64,000 nt of DNA from NCBI RefSeq assembly GCF_009827635.1, contig NZ_WTYW01000001.1:576001-640000 (forward strand). The letters are read 5' to 3'. The notes beneath the pieces were generated by a model. That model was not told where the DNA came from. It did not search any database and worked only from the letters and a program-made list of their open reading frames with translations. A program made the translations under genes and the position numbers. Source of the DNA: Parapontixanthobacter aurantiacus (GTDB lineage Bacteria; Pseudomonadota; Alphaproteobacteria; Sphingomonadales; Sphingomonadaceae). How positions within the stretch are numbered: the first letter of the stretch is position 1; the number at the start of each line of letters is the position of its first letter. This document shows positions 44,951 through 53,142 of this stretch, one piece after another.

Positions 44951-46203
44951 TGGCCTTGAGTGAGATTCAGATCAAAAAAGCGAAGGCGGCAGAGCGCCCA
45001 TACAAGCTTGCGGATGGGGAGGGTCTATTCCTCCTTGTTCAAAAGAACGGCTCGAAGCTCTGGCGGCTGAAATACCGTTACCACGGTAAGGAGAAGCTGC
45101 TTTCTTTCGGCGCCTATCCCGAAGTAGGAATAGCGGCAGCAAGAGAACTCAAGAAAGTTGCCAAAGGTGTGCTGGCTGAGGGCAGGGACCCGATGGTCCA
45201 CAAACCGGGTCGGGACTTCGAAGAGGCCAAGACCTTCAGGGCGATCGCCACCATGTGGCATCAGAACAGAGCAAGTAGTCTCGATCCCGCGCATGCGAAG
45301 CGTGTCTGGTCACGCATGGACCAGGATGTGTTTCCTGACTTGGGCGAGCTCATGATGCATGAGATCACTCCACCAGAAGTGCTAAAGGTCATTCGGAAAA
45401 TCGAAGAGCGCGGCGCGCTCGACATCAGTCGGCGGGCAAAGCAATGTATTGGACAGGTGTTCCAGTTCGCTATTGCCAGCGGCCTTTGTGATTCCGACCC
45501 TACTGCGCATCTTCGCGGGGCACTGAAGCCACGGCCTCGGGTCAAGCATATGGCGAAGCTACCTCTCGCGCAGCTACCCGAGCTGATGATTAAGATCGGG
45601 CAATATCAAGAAGAGGGTGAGAGACGCTCCGAGATTACCCGGGCAGCATTGAATTTCGCTCTTCTTACATGGGTGCGGACGAAGGAGCTTCGATTCGCCA
45701 AGAAGCACGAGTTCGAAGATATGGGTGGACCTTCACCAGTATGGCGCATTGGCGCTGACCGGATGAAAATGGGCCGCGAGCATATCGTGCCACTGTCGCG
45801 ACAAGCCGCTTCTCTTGCTCAGGATTTGATCAGCAAGTCCGAAGGTAAATACGTCTTTCCAGGCCAGAAGCCCAAGATGCCGCTCTCAGAGAATACGATG
45901 ATCTATGGCCTCTATCGGCTCGGTTACCACGGGCGGCAAACTGTTCACGGCTTCAGGGGTCTGGCGAGCACCTGGGCGAATGAGCAGCTTGTCGAGGTCG
46001 GCGATCCCCCGATGTGGATCCGTCGATATCATGAAGACTGGGTCGAACTGCAATTGGCACACAGCGAAGAAAACGAAGTTCGCGGAGCATACAATGCTGC
46101 CGAATATCTCGCTCCTCGGCGTGCAATGTTGCAGGATTGGGCAGACTTCCTCGACTCCATCGGCGGCAAGCCGCAAAACATTGCGGTCTTGAGGGCCGCT
46201 TGA
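44950..46203 (+). CDS. P4-family tyrosine site-specific integrase
   Basis: A 417-residue integrase with the N-terminal DUF4102 arm-binding domain (KLADGEGLFLLVQKNGSKLW), core-binding domain, and C-terminal catalytic domain. The catalytic residues are visible: Arg in LLTWVRTKELRFA, H-x-x-R in VHGFRGLAST, a later His in LAHSEENEVRGAY, and the nucleophile Tyr within RGAYNAAEYL. It reads away from tRNA-Met, as usual for P4-type islands. AAAGGAG precedes its ATG. It should integrate and excise the island at the tRNA 3' end. It appears intact. Confidence 0.95.
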   Translation: MALSEIQIKKAKAAERPYKLADGEGLFLLVQKNGSKLWRLKYRYHGKEKLLSFGAYPEVGIAAARELKKVAKGVLAEGRDPMVHKPGRDFEEAKTFRAIATMWHQNRASSLDPAHAKRVWSRMDQDVFPDLGELMMHEITPPEVLKVIRKIEERGALDISRRAKQCIGQVFQFAIASGLCDSDPTAHLRGALKPRPRVKHMAKLPLAQLPELMIKIGQYQEEGERRSEITRAALNFALLTWVRTKELRFAKKHEFEDMGGPSPVWRIGADRMKMGREHIVPLSRQAASLAQDLISKSEGKYVFPGQKPKMPLSENTMIYGLYRLGYHGRQTVHGFRGLASTWANEQLVEVGDPPMWIRRYHEDWVELQLAHSEENEVRGAYNAAEYLAPRRAMLQDWADFLDSIGGKPQNIAVLRAA

Positions 46204-46210
46204 CCTGCTC

Positions 46211-46435
46211 CTAAGCGGACACCTGACCAAGCCATTCGACGCGAAGCCGGTCGAACCCGACGACAATACCCTCTGCGGTAACTTCAAATCCGAAGTCATC
46301 GTTTGAGGGTTCATAGTCTTCAAGAACCCAGTGATCACCGGCATCGGTTACAATTGCAGCTCCCCGAGGAAGATGCTCGAGCCGTCCGCTGATCCTTTTC
46401 CGATTCGTAGTCATATCGAGCTGTATGCCATCCAT
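46211..46435 (-). CDS. small DUF5818-like protein
   Basis: A 74-residue acidic protein, MDGIQLDMTTNRKRISGRLE then PRGAAIVTDAGDHWVLEDYE and a C-terminal VVGFDRLRVEWLGQ. The pattern of short beta strands with a DGxxWxLE-like block resembles the small DUF5818-type proteins of sphingomonads; this is recognition by pattern and may be wrong. It overlaps the end of the transglycosylase gene by 25 bases, so the two are probably one leftward unit. The longer frame to 46720 is a shadow of that gene and was excluded. Confidence 0.6.
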   Translation of the reverse strand: MDGIQLDMTTNRKRISGRLEHLPRGAAIVTDAGDHWVLEDYEPSNDDFGFEVTAEGIVVGFDRLRVEWLGQVSA

Positions 46436-47001
46436 CGGTCGATAACGCTCTTCACATATCCAGGCGTTTCCCGATTTTTCGGTATCCCGCCGGCTCGCGA
46501 CACGGCGCCGGGTCCAGCGTTGTAGGCGGCCAGCGCGAGATGGATCGCACCAAAGCGCTCTAGCATCTGCTTCAGATACCGCGCGCCACCGTCGATGTTC
46601 TGAGCCGGATCGTGGCGATTGCTGACACCGAGTTCTCTTGCCGTTCCCGGCATCAGTTGAGCGAGACCAGCGGCGCCAGCCGGACTGATCGCCATCGGGT
46701 TGAACCGCGATTCCTGCCAAATCAGGGCCTGAAGCAGTCGAGGCGGTAATTGGTATCGCGCTTCAGCTTGCCGGATGAGTGGCTCGTACAAAGCTTCCTT
46801 GAAGCTTCTATCGATATAAGCCTTGCCGCCTTCTGGTTTGGCCAAGTCGATTGCAGTCGGGTTAAAGCCAAGACCTTTGTCGGTTGTAACCTCAACTTTG
46901 CTGAGGTCATGGTCGAAGACTTGAAACTCCCGCGCCCGCGCAGACCCCGAAATCGCTATCGCTAGCGCACCGCAACCGCAGGCCACCAGATACATTCGCA
47001 T
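46411..47001 (-). CDS. lytic transglycosylase (SLT domain), secreted
   Basis: A 196-residue soluble-lytic-transglycosylase-type enzyme with signal peptide (AIAISGSARA). The catalytic Glu is E97 in ALIWQESRFNPMA, followed by GAAGLAQLMPGT and the AALAAYNAGPGAVSRAGG block. Such short SLT proteins are typical of conjugation systems (VirB1-like) that open the wall for the pilus, matching the transfer-gene remnants at 51.9-52.3 kb. Residues 30-70 form a polar spacer. Met at 47001 is chosen ahead of the signal peptide. Confidence 0.9.
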   Translation of the reverse strand: MRMYLVACGCGALAIAISGSARAREFQVFDHDLSKVEVTTDKGLGFNPTAIDLAKPEGGKAYIDRSFKEALYEPLIRQAEARYQLPPRLLQALIWQESRFNPMAISPAGAAGLAQLMPGTARELGVSNRHDPAQNIDGGARYLKQMLERFGAIHLALAAYNAGPGAVSRAGGIPKNRETPGYVKSVIDRWMAYSSI

Positions 47002-47139
47002 CGCATAACCTTTCACCTTGCCTCGATCTGCAAGAGAACATAAATAGAACAAATAGGTGTAGGAAAACGCTTTTTTGCGTGCTTATCCGAGAGGAGAGAG
47101 GGTCGGTTGGAGGGGCAATTGTGAGGCGATGGAGCCGGT

Positions 47140-48888
47140 ATGCCCGTTTCGAATTCAACCCTGTCACGTACCTCGCTTGAGGACACCGCCCGCAAGATCT
47201 GCGAAAGCCGGGGCGGCAAGTGGTCCGGCACCAAGGGCATGGCCTGCTGCCCTGCGCATGATGATCGCACGCCGTCACTCGGTGTGTCGCTCGGCCGACA
47301 GGCCATCCTCTTCCATTGCTTTGCGGGATGCGATCAGCAGAGCGTGTTGTCTGCATTGGCGCGTGAAGGATTCGAGGCACCGGCGCTTTTTTCAGCTTCT
47401 GCGACGACCAACGGCCCCGAACCGACCAGCACCCGCAAACCCTCGGCGGCAGCGCTGAGGATCTGGCGCGATGCACAGCCACTGCGTGCCAGTCCGGCAA
47501 AGGAATATCTTGAGAGCCGCGGCATCCTCGCCGCATCTCCAGCGCTCCGCTTCCATCCACGAACGCCGCTTGGTCCAAAAGGACGGACCCGCTTTTTGCC
47601 CGCCCTGATCGCGGCAGTCAGCCTCGACGAGGGGCCGGTCGCCGTCCATCGCACGTTCCTTTCGGGCAATACCAAGGCCGCTTTCGACAAGCCGAAACGC
47701 GCGCTTGGCGCGCTCGGTGAATCTGCTGTCCGCCTCTTCGCTCCGGCCTCTGGCAAGCTCGGCCTTGCTGAAGGCATTGAAAGCGCAATGTCGGCTTATG
47801 CTCTCACCGGTGTCCCCGTCTGGGCGACCCTCGGGAATGAGCGCTTCGGCCTCGTCAGTGTGCCCGAGAGCGTGACCGAGCTTCATCTCTTCGTCGATCA
47901 CGACGCTGGCGGCGAGCTGGCTGCGTCGCGTGGCCTGTCCGCCTATGCTTGCGATGGACGCACGGTACATGTCCGCAAGGCAACGAAACGCGTGGTCGAT
48001 TACGTCGGCAAAGAGGTTGGAATGCCTGCCAGCGTGACCGCTCTGGAAGATGCTGTTGACGAGCTCGCCGGCACAGATCGATGGGTTCGTGGGAACGCTC
48101 AAACCGTTGCTCTGCTCAAGGCACAAGGGTTCGATTTCCAATCACGAGATGCTGCCGAACTGGTTCAGTCCGCGATTCAACTAAACTGGTGGCCACCGGA
48201 GCAGGCTGGCGCCAATGAACTGATCCAAGCAGTCATTGCCGAAGGGTTGAACTTGTCGACGACTGTCGATGTCGGGGTTCGTGGACGGTCATCCGAGACC
48301 GCGACCATCGGTTCGGTGATTGCTCAATATGCGGCAGAAACGGGAAACATAGCCCTTTTCGAAAAGATGAAGAGCGCGGGGCAAGTGGCACGGATGAGCA
48401 AGAAGAGTTTGGACTCGACCTTCCTAAGCGACATGGGTTGCAGCGCTCAAATTGCGAAGGCCCTGATCGAAGCAGGTGCAAATCCGAAAGCGATTGGTGA
48501 AGGCGGAAATGCGCTGCACCAACTGCGAAGCGGCTATGGGCGTTGCGCGGATGCAGGGAGTGCCAAGCGTGTCGAAATGGCTGCTGCATTGGTCGCGCTT
48601 GGCGTTCCGTTGGAAGCGCGCGATAGCATCGGTTGGACGCCTTTAATGGGTTCCAATGACCCGGCCGTTGCGAAAACCCTGCTGAATGCGGGAGCCAATC
48701 CCAACGCGAAAGACGATGATGGGACTACCGCCGTGCTGTCTCTGGACGATGACCGTGCCGTGCTTACATTGCTTAGTGCAGGCGCTGATCCCGAAGCGAA
48801 GGATGGAGATGGTACGCTGCGTCAGCAGGCCCGTAAACGCCATTGGCCAGGTACACTGGCATGGTTGGATCAAAAAGGAATCCGATGA
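47140..48888 (+). CDS. primase-type zinc finger/Toprim protein fused to ankyrin-like repeats
   Basis: A 582-residue open frame in two unlike parts. Residues about 33-66 hold a primase-like zinc ribbon (C37-PAH40...FHC60-FAGC64), then a DUF7146-like linker. A Toprim domain follows with E211 in GLAEGIESAMSAY and the acidic pair D253-H-D255 in LHLFVDHDAGGE, as in plasmid/phage P4-type primases. Such proteins normally end soon after Toprim with a DWND-type tail. Here from about residue 281 the sequence changes to an ankyrin-like region with repeats such as IAKALIEAGANPKAI, VAKTLLNAGANPNAKDDDG and VLTLLSAGADPEAKDGDG. The junction is near base 47,980. This looks like a chimera made by deletion or recombination, unless it is a conserved fusion. 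Confidence 0.75.
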   Translation: MPVSNSTLSRTSLEDTARKICESRGGKWSGTKGMACCPAHDDRTPSLGVSLGRQAILFHCFAGCDQQSVLSALAREGFEAPALFSASATTNGPEPTSTRKPSAAALRIWRDAQPLRASPAKEYLESRGILAASPALRFHPRTPLGPKGRTRFLPALIAAVSLDEGPVAVHRTFLSGNTKAAFDKPKRALGALGESAVRLFAPASGKLGLAEGIESAMSAYALTGVPVWATLGNERFGLVSVPESVTELHLFVDHDAGGELAASRGLSAYACDGRTVHVRKATKRVVDYVGKEVGMPASVTALEDAVDELAGTDRWVRGNAQTVALLKAQGFDFQSRDAAELVQSAIQLNWWPPEQAGANELIQAVIAEGLNLSTTVDVGVRGRSSETATIGSVIAQYAAETGNIALFEKMKSAGQVARMSKKSLDSTFLSDMGCSAQIAKALIEAGANPKAIGEGGNALHQLRSGYGRCADAGSAKRVEMAAALVALGVPLEARDSIGWTPLMGSNDPAVAKTLLNAGANPNAKDDDGTTAVLSLDDDRAVLTLLSAGADPEAKDGDGTLRQQARKRHWPGTLAWLDQKGIR

Positions 48889-49124
48889 GCGCACGACTTC
48901 GGCACTCGATATCGTTAGATCTGTCGCAGCAGGTAGGCGCTTCGAAGAGGCAACTTGACCGTATCGAAGAATTGTTGAACTAGAAGCACATGTTCATAGC
49001 GAAACTGCCTGCACTGAATCATCGCGCCTATGGCGACGAGCGGTTTTGCGCGCGCAATTTTCGCGCCCTGCTGCCCAATCCAAACGCTGCGCCCTAGTTC
49101 GGACTTCACCCAAACAATGGACGC
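48889..49124. other. intergenic region after the Toprim-ankyrin gene
   Basis: No convincing gene. A 32-codon frame (48885-48983, starting MSARLRHSISLDLSQQ) overlaps the Toprim-ankyrin stop as TGATG but has no recognised family. A leftward frame across 48,915-49,253 shows no protein-like pattern. The stretch ends in the terminator at 49125-49154. Confidence 0.35.
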
Positions 49125-49154
49125 AGCCCCGCCGAGAAATCGACGGGGCTTTTT
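49125..49154 (+). terminator. intrinsic terminator upstream of hen1
   Basis: GCCCCG (49125-49130) pairs with CGGGGC (49143-49148); inside, CGA/TCG closes a GAAA tetraloop, and TTTTTT follows at 49149-49154. A textbook rho-independent terminator, isolating hen1 from the gene to its left. Confidence 0.85.
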
Positions 49155-49172
49155 TGTACCCGGATCGAGAAA

Positions 49173-50579
49173 ATGCTTCTGACAATTTCTATCACTCATA
49201 GGCCTGCTACCGACCTCGGCTTCCTCCTGATGAAGCATCCGGAGAACGTCCATTCGGTCGAGCTGCCGTTTGGATCAGCAACTCTGTTCTACCCCGAGGC
49301 TGGGGAGGATCGATGCACCGCTGCGATTACTCTGGAGGTCGATCCGGTCGCGCTGGTTAGGGGCAAGGCGAGCATTGAGGATCAGTATGTCAATGACCGG
49401 CCATATGCCGCGTCATCGCTGCTGTCGGTCGCACTTGGCCGTCTTCTCAATACCGCAATGGGTGGCCGATCGAAGCTGCGTCAGGAGCTTGCTGATACCG
49501 CGATCCCGCTTGAATGTTCTCTTACGCCGCTCCCGGCCAGGGGGTCGGCTGACCTTCTGGCGCGCATGTTCGAACCGTTGGGATACTCAGTCGAGGCAGA
49601 AGCAATTCCGCTCGATCCGGCGCATCCAGAGTGGGGGGCTAGCCCATACGTGTCGCTGAACATCAAAGGCACGGTAAGGGTTCAGGACCTGCTTACGCAC
49701 CTCTTTGTGCTCATTCCGGTGCTGGACAATTCCAAGCACTATTACGTGGGCGAGGATGAGGTCAAAAAACTGCTCCAAAAGGGTGGCGAATGGCTTGAGG
49801 CGCATCCTGAGAAGGAGCTCATCGTTCGTCGGTACCTGCTTGGGTTCCGGTCGCTCATGCGGTCAGCAACTGAGCAACTAGAGGAGCGGGTTGAGGCGGA
49901 AGAACCGGAGGAACACGCGTCGCGCGATGCAGAGGAAGAAAAGATCGAAAAGCCGATCCGGCTCAACACGCAGCGCATGGATTATCTGGCGGATTTGGTC
50001 CGCAATCTCGGAGCGTCGAGCGTACTCGATCTTGGTTGCGGAGAAGGTCGGTTGTTGCGCCAGCTTCTCACGATCAAGGGTCTCGACCGCATTGTTGGTG
50101 TCGAGGTCGCGCCGCGCGTTCTGGCAAAGGCAGGTGACCGGCTGAAGCTGGATCGCATGCCCGACATCAAGCGCAAGCGGATTGAGCTGATGCAAGGTTC
50201 GCTCGTGTACCGCGACGATCGACTCAAGGGTTTCGACGCGGCCGCCCTTGTGGAGGTTATCGAGCACATCGATGCAGAGAGGTTGCCAGCACTGGAAGCG
50301 GCCTTGTTCGGTCACGCGCGACCGGCAAACGTGATCGTGACCACTCCCAATAGCGAATACAACGTCCTTTTCGAAGGGATGGAGCCAGGCACCATGCGGC
50401 ATTCGGACCATCGGTTCGAGTGGACGCGTTCCGAATTCCACCACTGGGCGGAATCAGTTGCGAAGGCGTACGGCTACGAGGTCCGATACGAAGGCATTGG
50501 GAGCGAAGATCCAACTTATGGTCACCCGACACAGGTCGCCATCTTTTCACGCGTCGATGCGGTGAAGGAGGCGGCATGA
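49173..50579 (+). CDS. hen1: 3'-terminal RNA ribose 2'-O-methyltransferase Hen1
   Basis: A 468-residue bacterial Hen1. The N-terminal half (about residues 1-230) is the Hen1-specific domain (ITHRPATDLGFLLMKHPENV at its start). The C-terminal half is a Rossmann methyltransferase with SVLDLGCGEGRLLRQL (SAM site) and LVEVIEHIDAERLPALEAAL, which supplies the metal-binding Glu/His ligands, plus HRFEWTRSEFHHWA. Hen1 methylates the 2'-OH at a ribotoxin-cut RNA 3' end before Pnkp repairs and seals it, protecting against re-cleavage. It overlaps the following pnkp fragment by four bases, as in intact pnkp-hen1 cassettes. Confidence 0.94.
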   Translation: MLLTISITHRPATDLGFLLMKHPENVHSVELPFGSATLFYPEAGEDRCTAAITLEVDPVALVRGKASIEDQYVNDRPYAASSLLSVALGRLLNTAMGGRSKLRQELADTAIPLECSLTPLPARGSADLLARMFEPLGYSVEAEAIPLDPAHPEWGASPYVSLNIKGTVRVQDLLTHLFVLIPVLDNSKHYYVGEDEVKKLLQKGGEWLEAHPEKELIVRRYLLGFRSLMRSATEQLEERVEAEEPEEHASRDAEEEKIEKPIRLNTQRMDYLADLVRNLGASSVLDLGCGEGRLLRQLLTIKGLDRIVGVEVAPRVLAKAGDRLKLDRMPDIKRKRIELMQGSLVYRDDRLKGFDAAALVEVIEHIDAERLPALEAALFGHARPANVIVTTPNSEYNVLFEGMEPGTMRHSDHRFEWTRSEFHHWAESVAKAYGYEVRYEGIGSEDPTYGHPTQVAIFSRVDAVKEAA

Positions 50580-51058
50580 AGATCGAGATTCCAGAATTCG
50601 CGCTTGTCCTTCTGGTTGGCGCGTCAGGTATGGGCAAGTCGACCTTTGCGTCGAAGCACTTCCTGCCGACTGAGGTCGTATCCTCGGATCGTATGCGTGG
50701 TTGGATTGCCGATGACGAGACTGACCAGTCCGCCACCGGCGACGCCTTCGACGTGCTGCATTTCATTGTCGAGAAGCGGCTCAAGAACCGGCGGTTCACG
50801 GTCGTTGATGCCACCAGTGTACAACCGGAATCCCGCAAGAGCCTGGTCGCGCTTGCCCGCAAATGGCACGCCCTGGTCGTCGCCATTACCTTCGAACTGC
50901 CTGAAGAGGTCGCACTTGCTCGCAACGCCGAGCGTCCCGACCGCCAGTTTGGTGCAGGACCGGTCCGTCGACAGATGCTCAATCTGAAACGCTCCATCAA
51001 AAGCATGGGGCGCGAAGGCAAGCGACCGAGACCTTCAACAAGGTCGTGGCTGACGTAG
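50576..51058 (+). pseudogene. pnkp: truncated polynucleotide kinase-phosphatase (kinase domain only)
   Basis: Begins normally as bacterial Pnkp with the P-loop kinase domain: GASGMGKST at residues 15-23, SSDRMRGWIADD, TVVDATSVQPESRK and a lid with FGAGPVRRQML. Family members continue for about 850 residues with a metallophosphatase and an RNA ligase domain. Here the match stops near base 51,010 (after SIKSMGREGKR), and a short unrelated tail ends at 51058, 160 residues in total. At the breakpoint the opposite strand begins to match a ParB protein, so the gene was cut by recombination. The kinase alone may still fold, but the seal and phosphatase steps are lost. Confidence 0.85.
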
Positions 51059-51666
51059 TTGCCAAGCGTCGGCCGGACCCAGGCAAGGCCAAATTCGAGC
51101 GCGGTCTTTTCTGCGGCTTCGTCCATGGCCTTGTGCGCGAGGTCTTCGAGCAGCGCGACATCGATCCAGCTCTCGCTGGCGTCATCGTCGAACAGTTCGC
51201 GCTCAATCCGGCCGCCTGCGGCGAGATAGGCATCGCGTCCGACAAGCACGGCCCGCGGATCGGAACCACGCACCGTGGCATCAAGCACCATGCGGCGGAT
51301 CGTGTCAGGCGTGATCTGGTACCAGGCATCCTGCAGCTCGGCATAGACATGCGCCTGGCGCTCGACGTCGGAGATCGCGCCGTAGGCCTTGGCCATGTCG
51401 AGCGTGATCGTGCCTTCGGCGAGCGCTTCGAAGACGCAGGGTGCCAGACTTGCCAAACGCAGGCGCCCTTCGACGAACCGGACGGTGAGGCCGAAGCGTC
51501 GCGCTACGTCTTCCGTCGTAGCTCCTGCTTCGATGATGGAGGCGAAGGCCTGCGCCTCGTCGGCCGGGTTCATCGCGAGTCGCTGGAAGTTCTCGGCGAG
51601 GCTGGCTTCGCGCACTTCGCTTTCCTCGCCTTGAAACATGGCAATTCGTCCTCCTGATGAAGGCAT
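51013..51666 (-). pseudogene. ParB-like partition protein, central fragment
   Basis: Leftward sequence REASLAENFQRLAMNPADEA and the following helix-turn-helix (TTEDVARRFGLTVRFVEGRL) match the middle of plasmid-type ParB/RepB nuclease-like proteins. The N-terminal ParB domain start is missing upstream of about 51,660. The C-terminal end stops near GLGRLPSRP at 51,013, where the frame runs into antisense of pnkp. A fair SD (AGGAGG at 51655-51650) ten bases before ATG 51639 could still drive translation of a chimeric product reaching 50257. Confidence 0.7.
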
Positions 51667-51714
51667 CGGGACACGCCCTCTGCCGGATCAGGAATTCGAG
51701 AAGCCCTCTCTCCT

Positions 51715-51871
51715 CTACGGCGCCGCCTTGCGGCGCAGCCATGCCGTGAGTTCGTCGTTCCAATCGGTGTCGCGTGATGACGGTTTCCTTGGAGGTGAGA
51801 AGGTAGATGCGGTCCTGCAGCTCGTCGGCCGAGAGCACGCCGTAGCCGATCGGAATCGGGCGTTTGGTCAC
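51715..51871 (-). pseudogene. small frameshifted open frame, unknown
   Basis: From GTG 51871 the frame reads TKRPIPIGYGVLSADELQDR and on to KETVIT. A one-base shift near 51,780 then gives DTDWNDELTAWLRRKAAP and a stop at 51717-51715. Both halves look protein-like, so a frameshifted small plasmid gene is plausible. It overlaps the TraF-like remnant stop by four bases. No family is recognised and the frameshift is inferred from sequence character only. Confidence 0.35.
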
Positions 51872-52335
51872 GCTATCGCGCGCGCTTTGAGTTCGCGCAG
51901 CTCGGAGGTGATCGCGTCGAGTTCTTGGCTGGCCGCGACCGGCTCGGCTTCAGGCTGTTGTGGCTCTTCAATGGGAGCGGGCTTCACGCAGTAGAACCAG
52001 TAGGTCCCGACATAGGCGCACAGCCCCTGCGCATCGCGTTCGTGGAGCAGCACTTCCTCGCGGTTGCAGCCGAGCGCGACCAGCAGGCTAATACCTGGAA
52101 TGAGCGGGAAGCCCTTGCCCTTGCAACAATTGAGGACGCCGAAGACCTTGGACGAGCATGTGTTGCGCGTGCCGCGAAACAGCGTCAGCGTGTTCGGATC
52201 GAACTGGCCGCGCGCCTCGTCCATGGCGTGCAATGCGACCGCCGCATCTTTGAACTCGTCATTGGCGGTGCGCTCGATCGTCTCGCAGCTACCGTCAATG
52301 CAATAGACATCGCCGTCGCAGACATATTGCGTGGC
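51868..52335 (-). pseudogene. remnants of conjugation genes traN and traF, joined in frame
   Basis: The leftward frame from about 52,335 reads ATQYVCDGDVYCIDGSCE, then FGVLNCCKGKGFPLIPGISL and QGLCAYVG, the Cys-rich pattern of the outer-membrane mating-pair protein TraN of F-type systems. Right after QGLCAYVGTY the sequence becomes WFYCVKPAPIEEPQQPE and ELDAITSELRELKARAI, resembling the mature N-terminus of TraF (GWHWYCDP-like, followed by a coiled helix). So two fragments of a transfer region are fused by an internal deletion and both are incomplete. The traF part is less certain. Confidence 0.6.
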
Positions 52336-52399
52336 GCTACCCGGACGACCTCGCGGAGGTTTTCACCATCTCTTCGGACGAGGTTCGCTAGCACGCGCC

Positions 52400-53044
52400 A
52401 TGGCAATTCTATCCAACGAACAGGTTGAACGTCTCTACGACAAGAACGCGGGAATCTATGACCGATTGGTGTCGGGGTTTCGGTGGGCCGGTCTTGGTCG
52501 CTGGCGACGCGATCTGGTTAACCGGCTTGAACTCAAGGCCGGTGACCATGTGATCGATCTATGTGCTGTCACCGGCGCAAACCTCGCGTTTCTGCTTGAG
52601 AGAGTAGGACCAAGCGGCAAGGTGACGCTGGTCGACCTTTCGCAAGGCATGCTCGACCAAGCCCGTCGACGAGCGAAGCGCCTGCGAGCTAGCAATGTCG
52701 AATTTGTGCAGTCAGACGTAGCCGCCTTCCGCTTTCCGAGCGAGACCAGCGCAGTCATCAGCACCTTTCGACTGGAAATGCCACCTGACTACGCCGCGAT
52801 CATCGAGCGCGCCTCAGCTGCTCTCCCGACGGGTGGCCGGATGGCCCTGCTTGGCCTGAAGCACCCCGAGCGCTGGCCGCGATGGCTGATTGAAATCGGA
52901 ATATTCGCTACGAAACCGTTCGGCGTCTCGCGCGAATACGAAGAATTCCGCCCGTGGCTACCAGCCCGCCGAGAGCTGAACGAACTCCATTTCCGCGAGT
53001 TTCTGGCAGGATGCGCTTACGAATTCGTCGGTGCCAAATCGTAA
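52400..53044 (+). CDS. class I SAM-dependent methyltransferase
   Basis: A 214-residue methyltransferase with UbiE-like layout. The SAM-binding motif I reads HVIDLCAVTGANLAFLLERV, where the usual Gly-Cys-Gly is replaced by Cys-Ala-Val, followed by VTLVDLSQGMLDQARRRA (motif with the ribose-binding Asp) and VEFVQSDVAAFRF. The altered glycine motif may weaken activity. The start ATG at 52400 (MAILSNEQVERLYDKNAGIY) was selected as it begins the typical helix; the SD is poor. It lies just after the traN remnant. Substrate is unknown. Confidence 0.75.
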   Translation: MAILSNEQVERLYDKNAGIYDRLVSGFRWAGLGRWRRDLVNRLELKAGDHVIDLCAVTGANLAFLLERVGPSGKVTLVDLSQGMLDQARRRAKRLRASNVEFVQSDVAAFRFPSETSAVISTFRLEMPPDYAAIIERASAALPTGGRMALLGLKHPERWPRWLIEIGIFATKPFGVSREYEEFRPWLPARRELNELHFREFLAGCAYEFVGAKS

Positions 53045-53142
53045 TGCGGCAGAAGCCGCAGTTGCGTGACTGCTTTTGTCTAGCTTCATGCGGGTTCCCC
53101 TGTTGAGTTCGAGCCCAAATACACCACATCCGCTTGCGCTGG

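Noticed and set aside
48915-49253. Leftward 112-codon frame over the hen1 upstream region
   Set aside because: Crosses a clear terminator and the hen1 start; no protein-like pattern.
50257-51666. A single 469-residue leftward protein
   Set aside because: Only the first 210 or so residues look like ParB; the rest is antisense of pnkp, so it is a fragment plus read-through.
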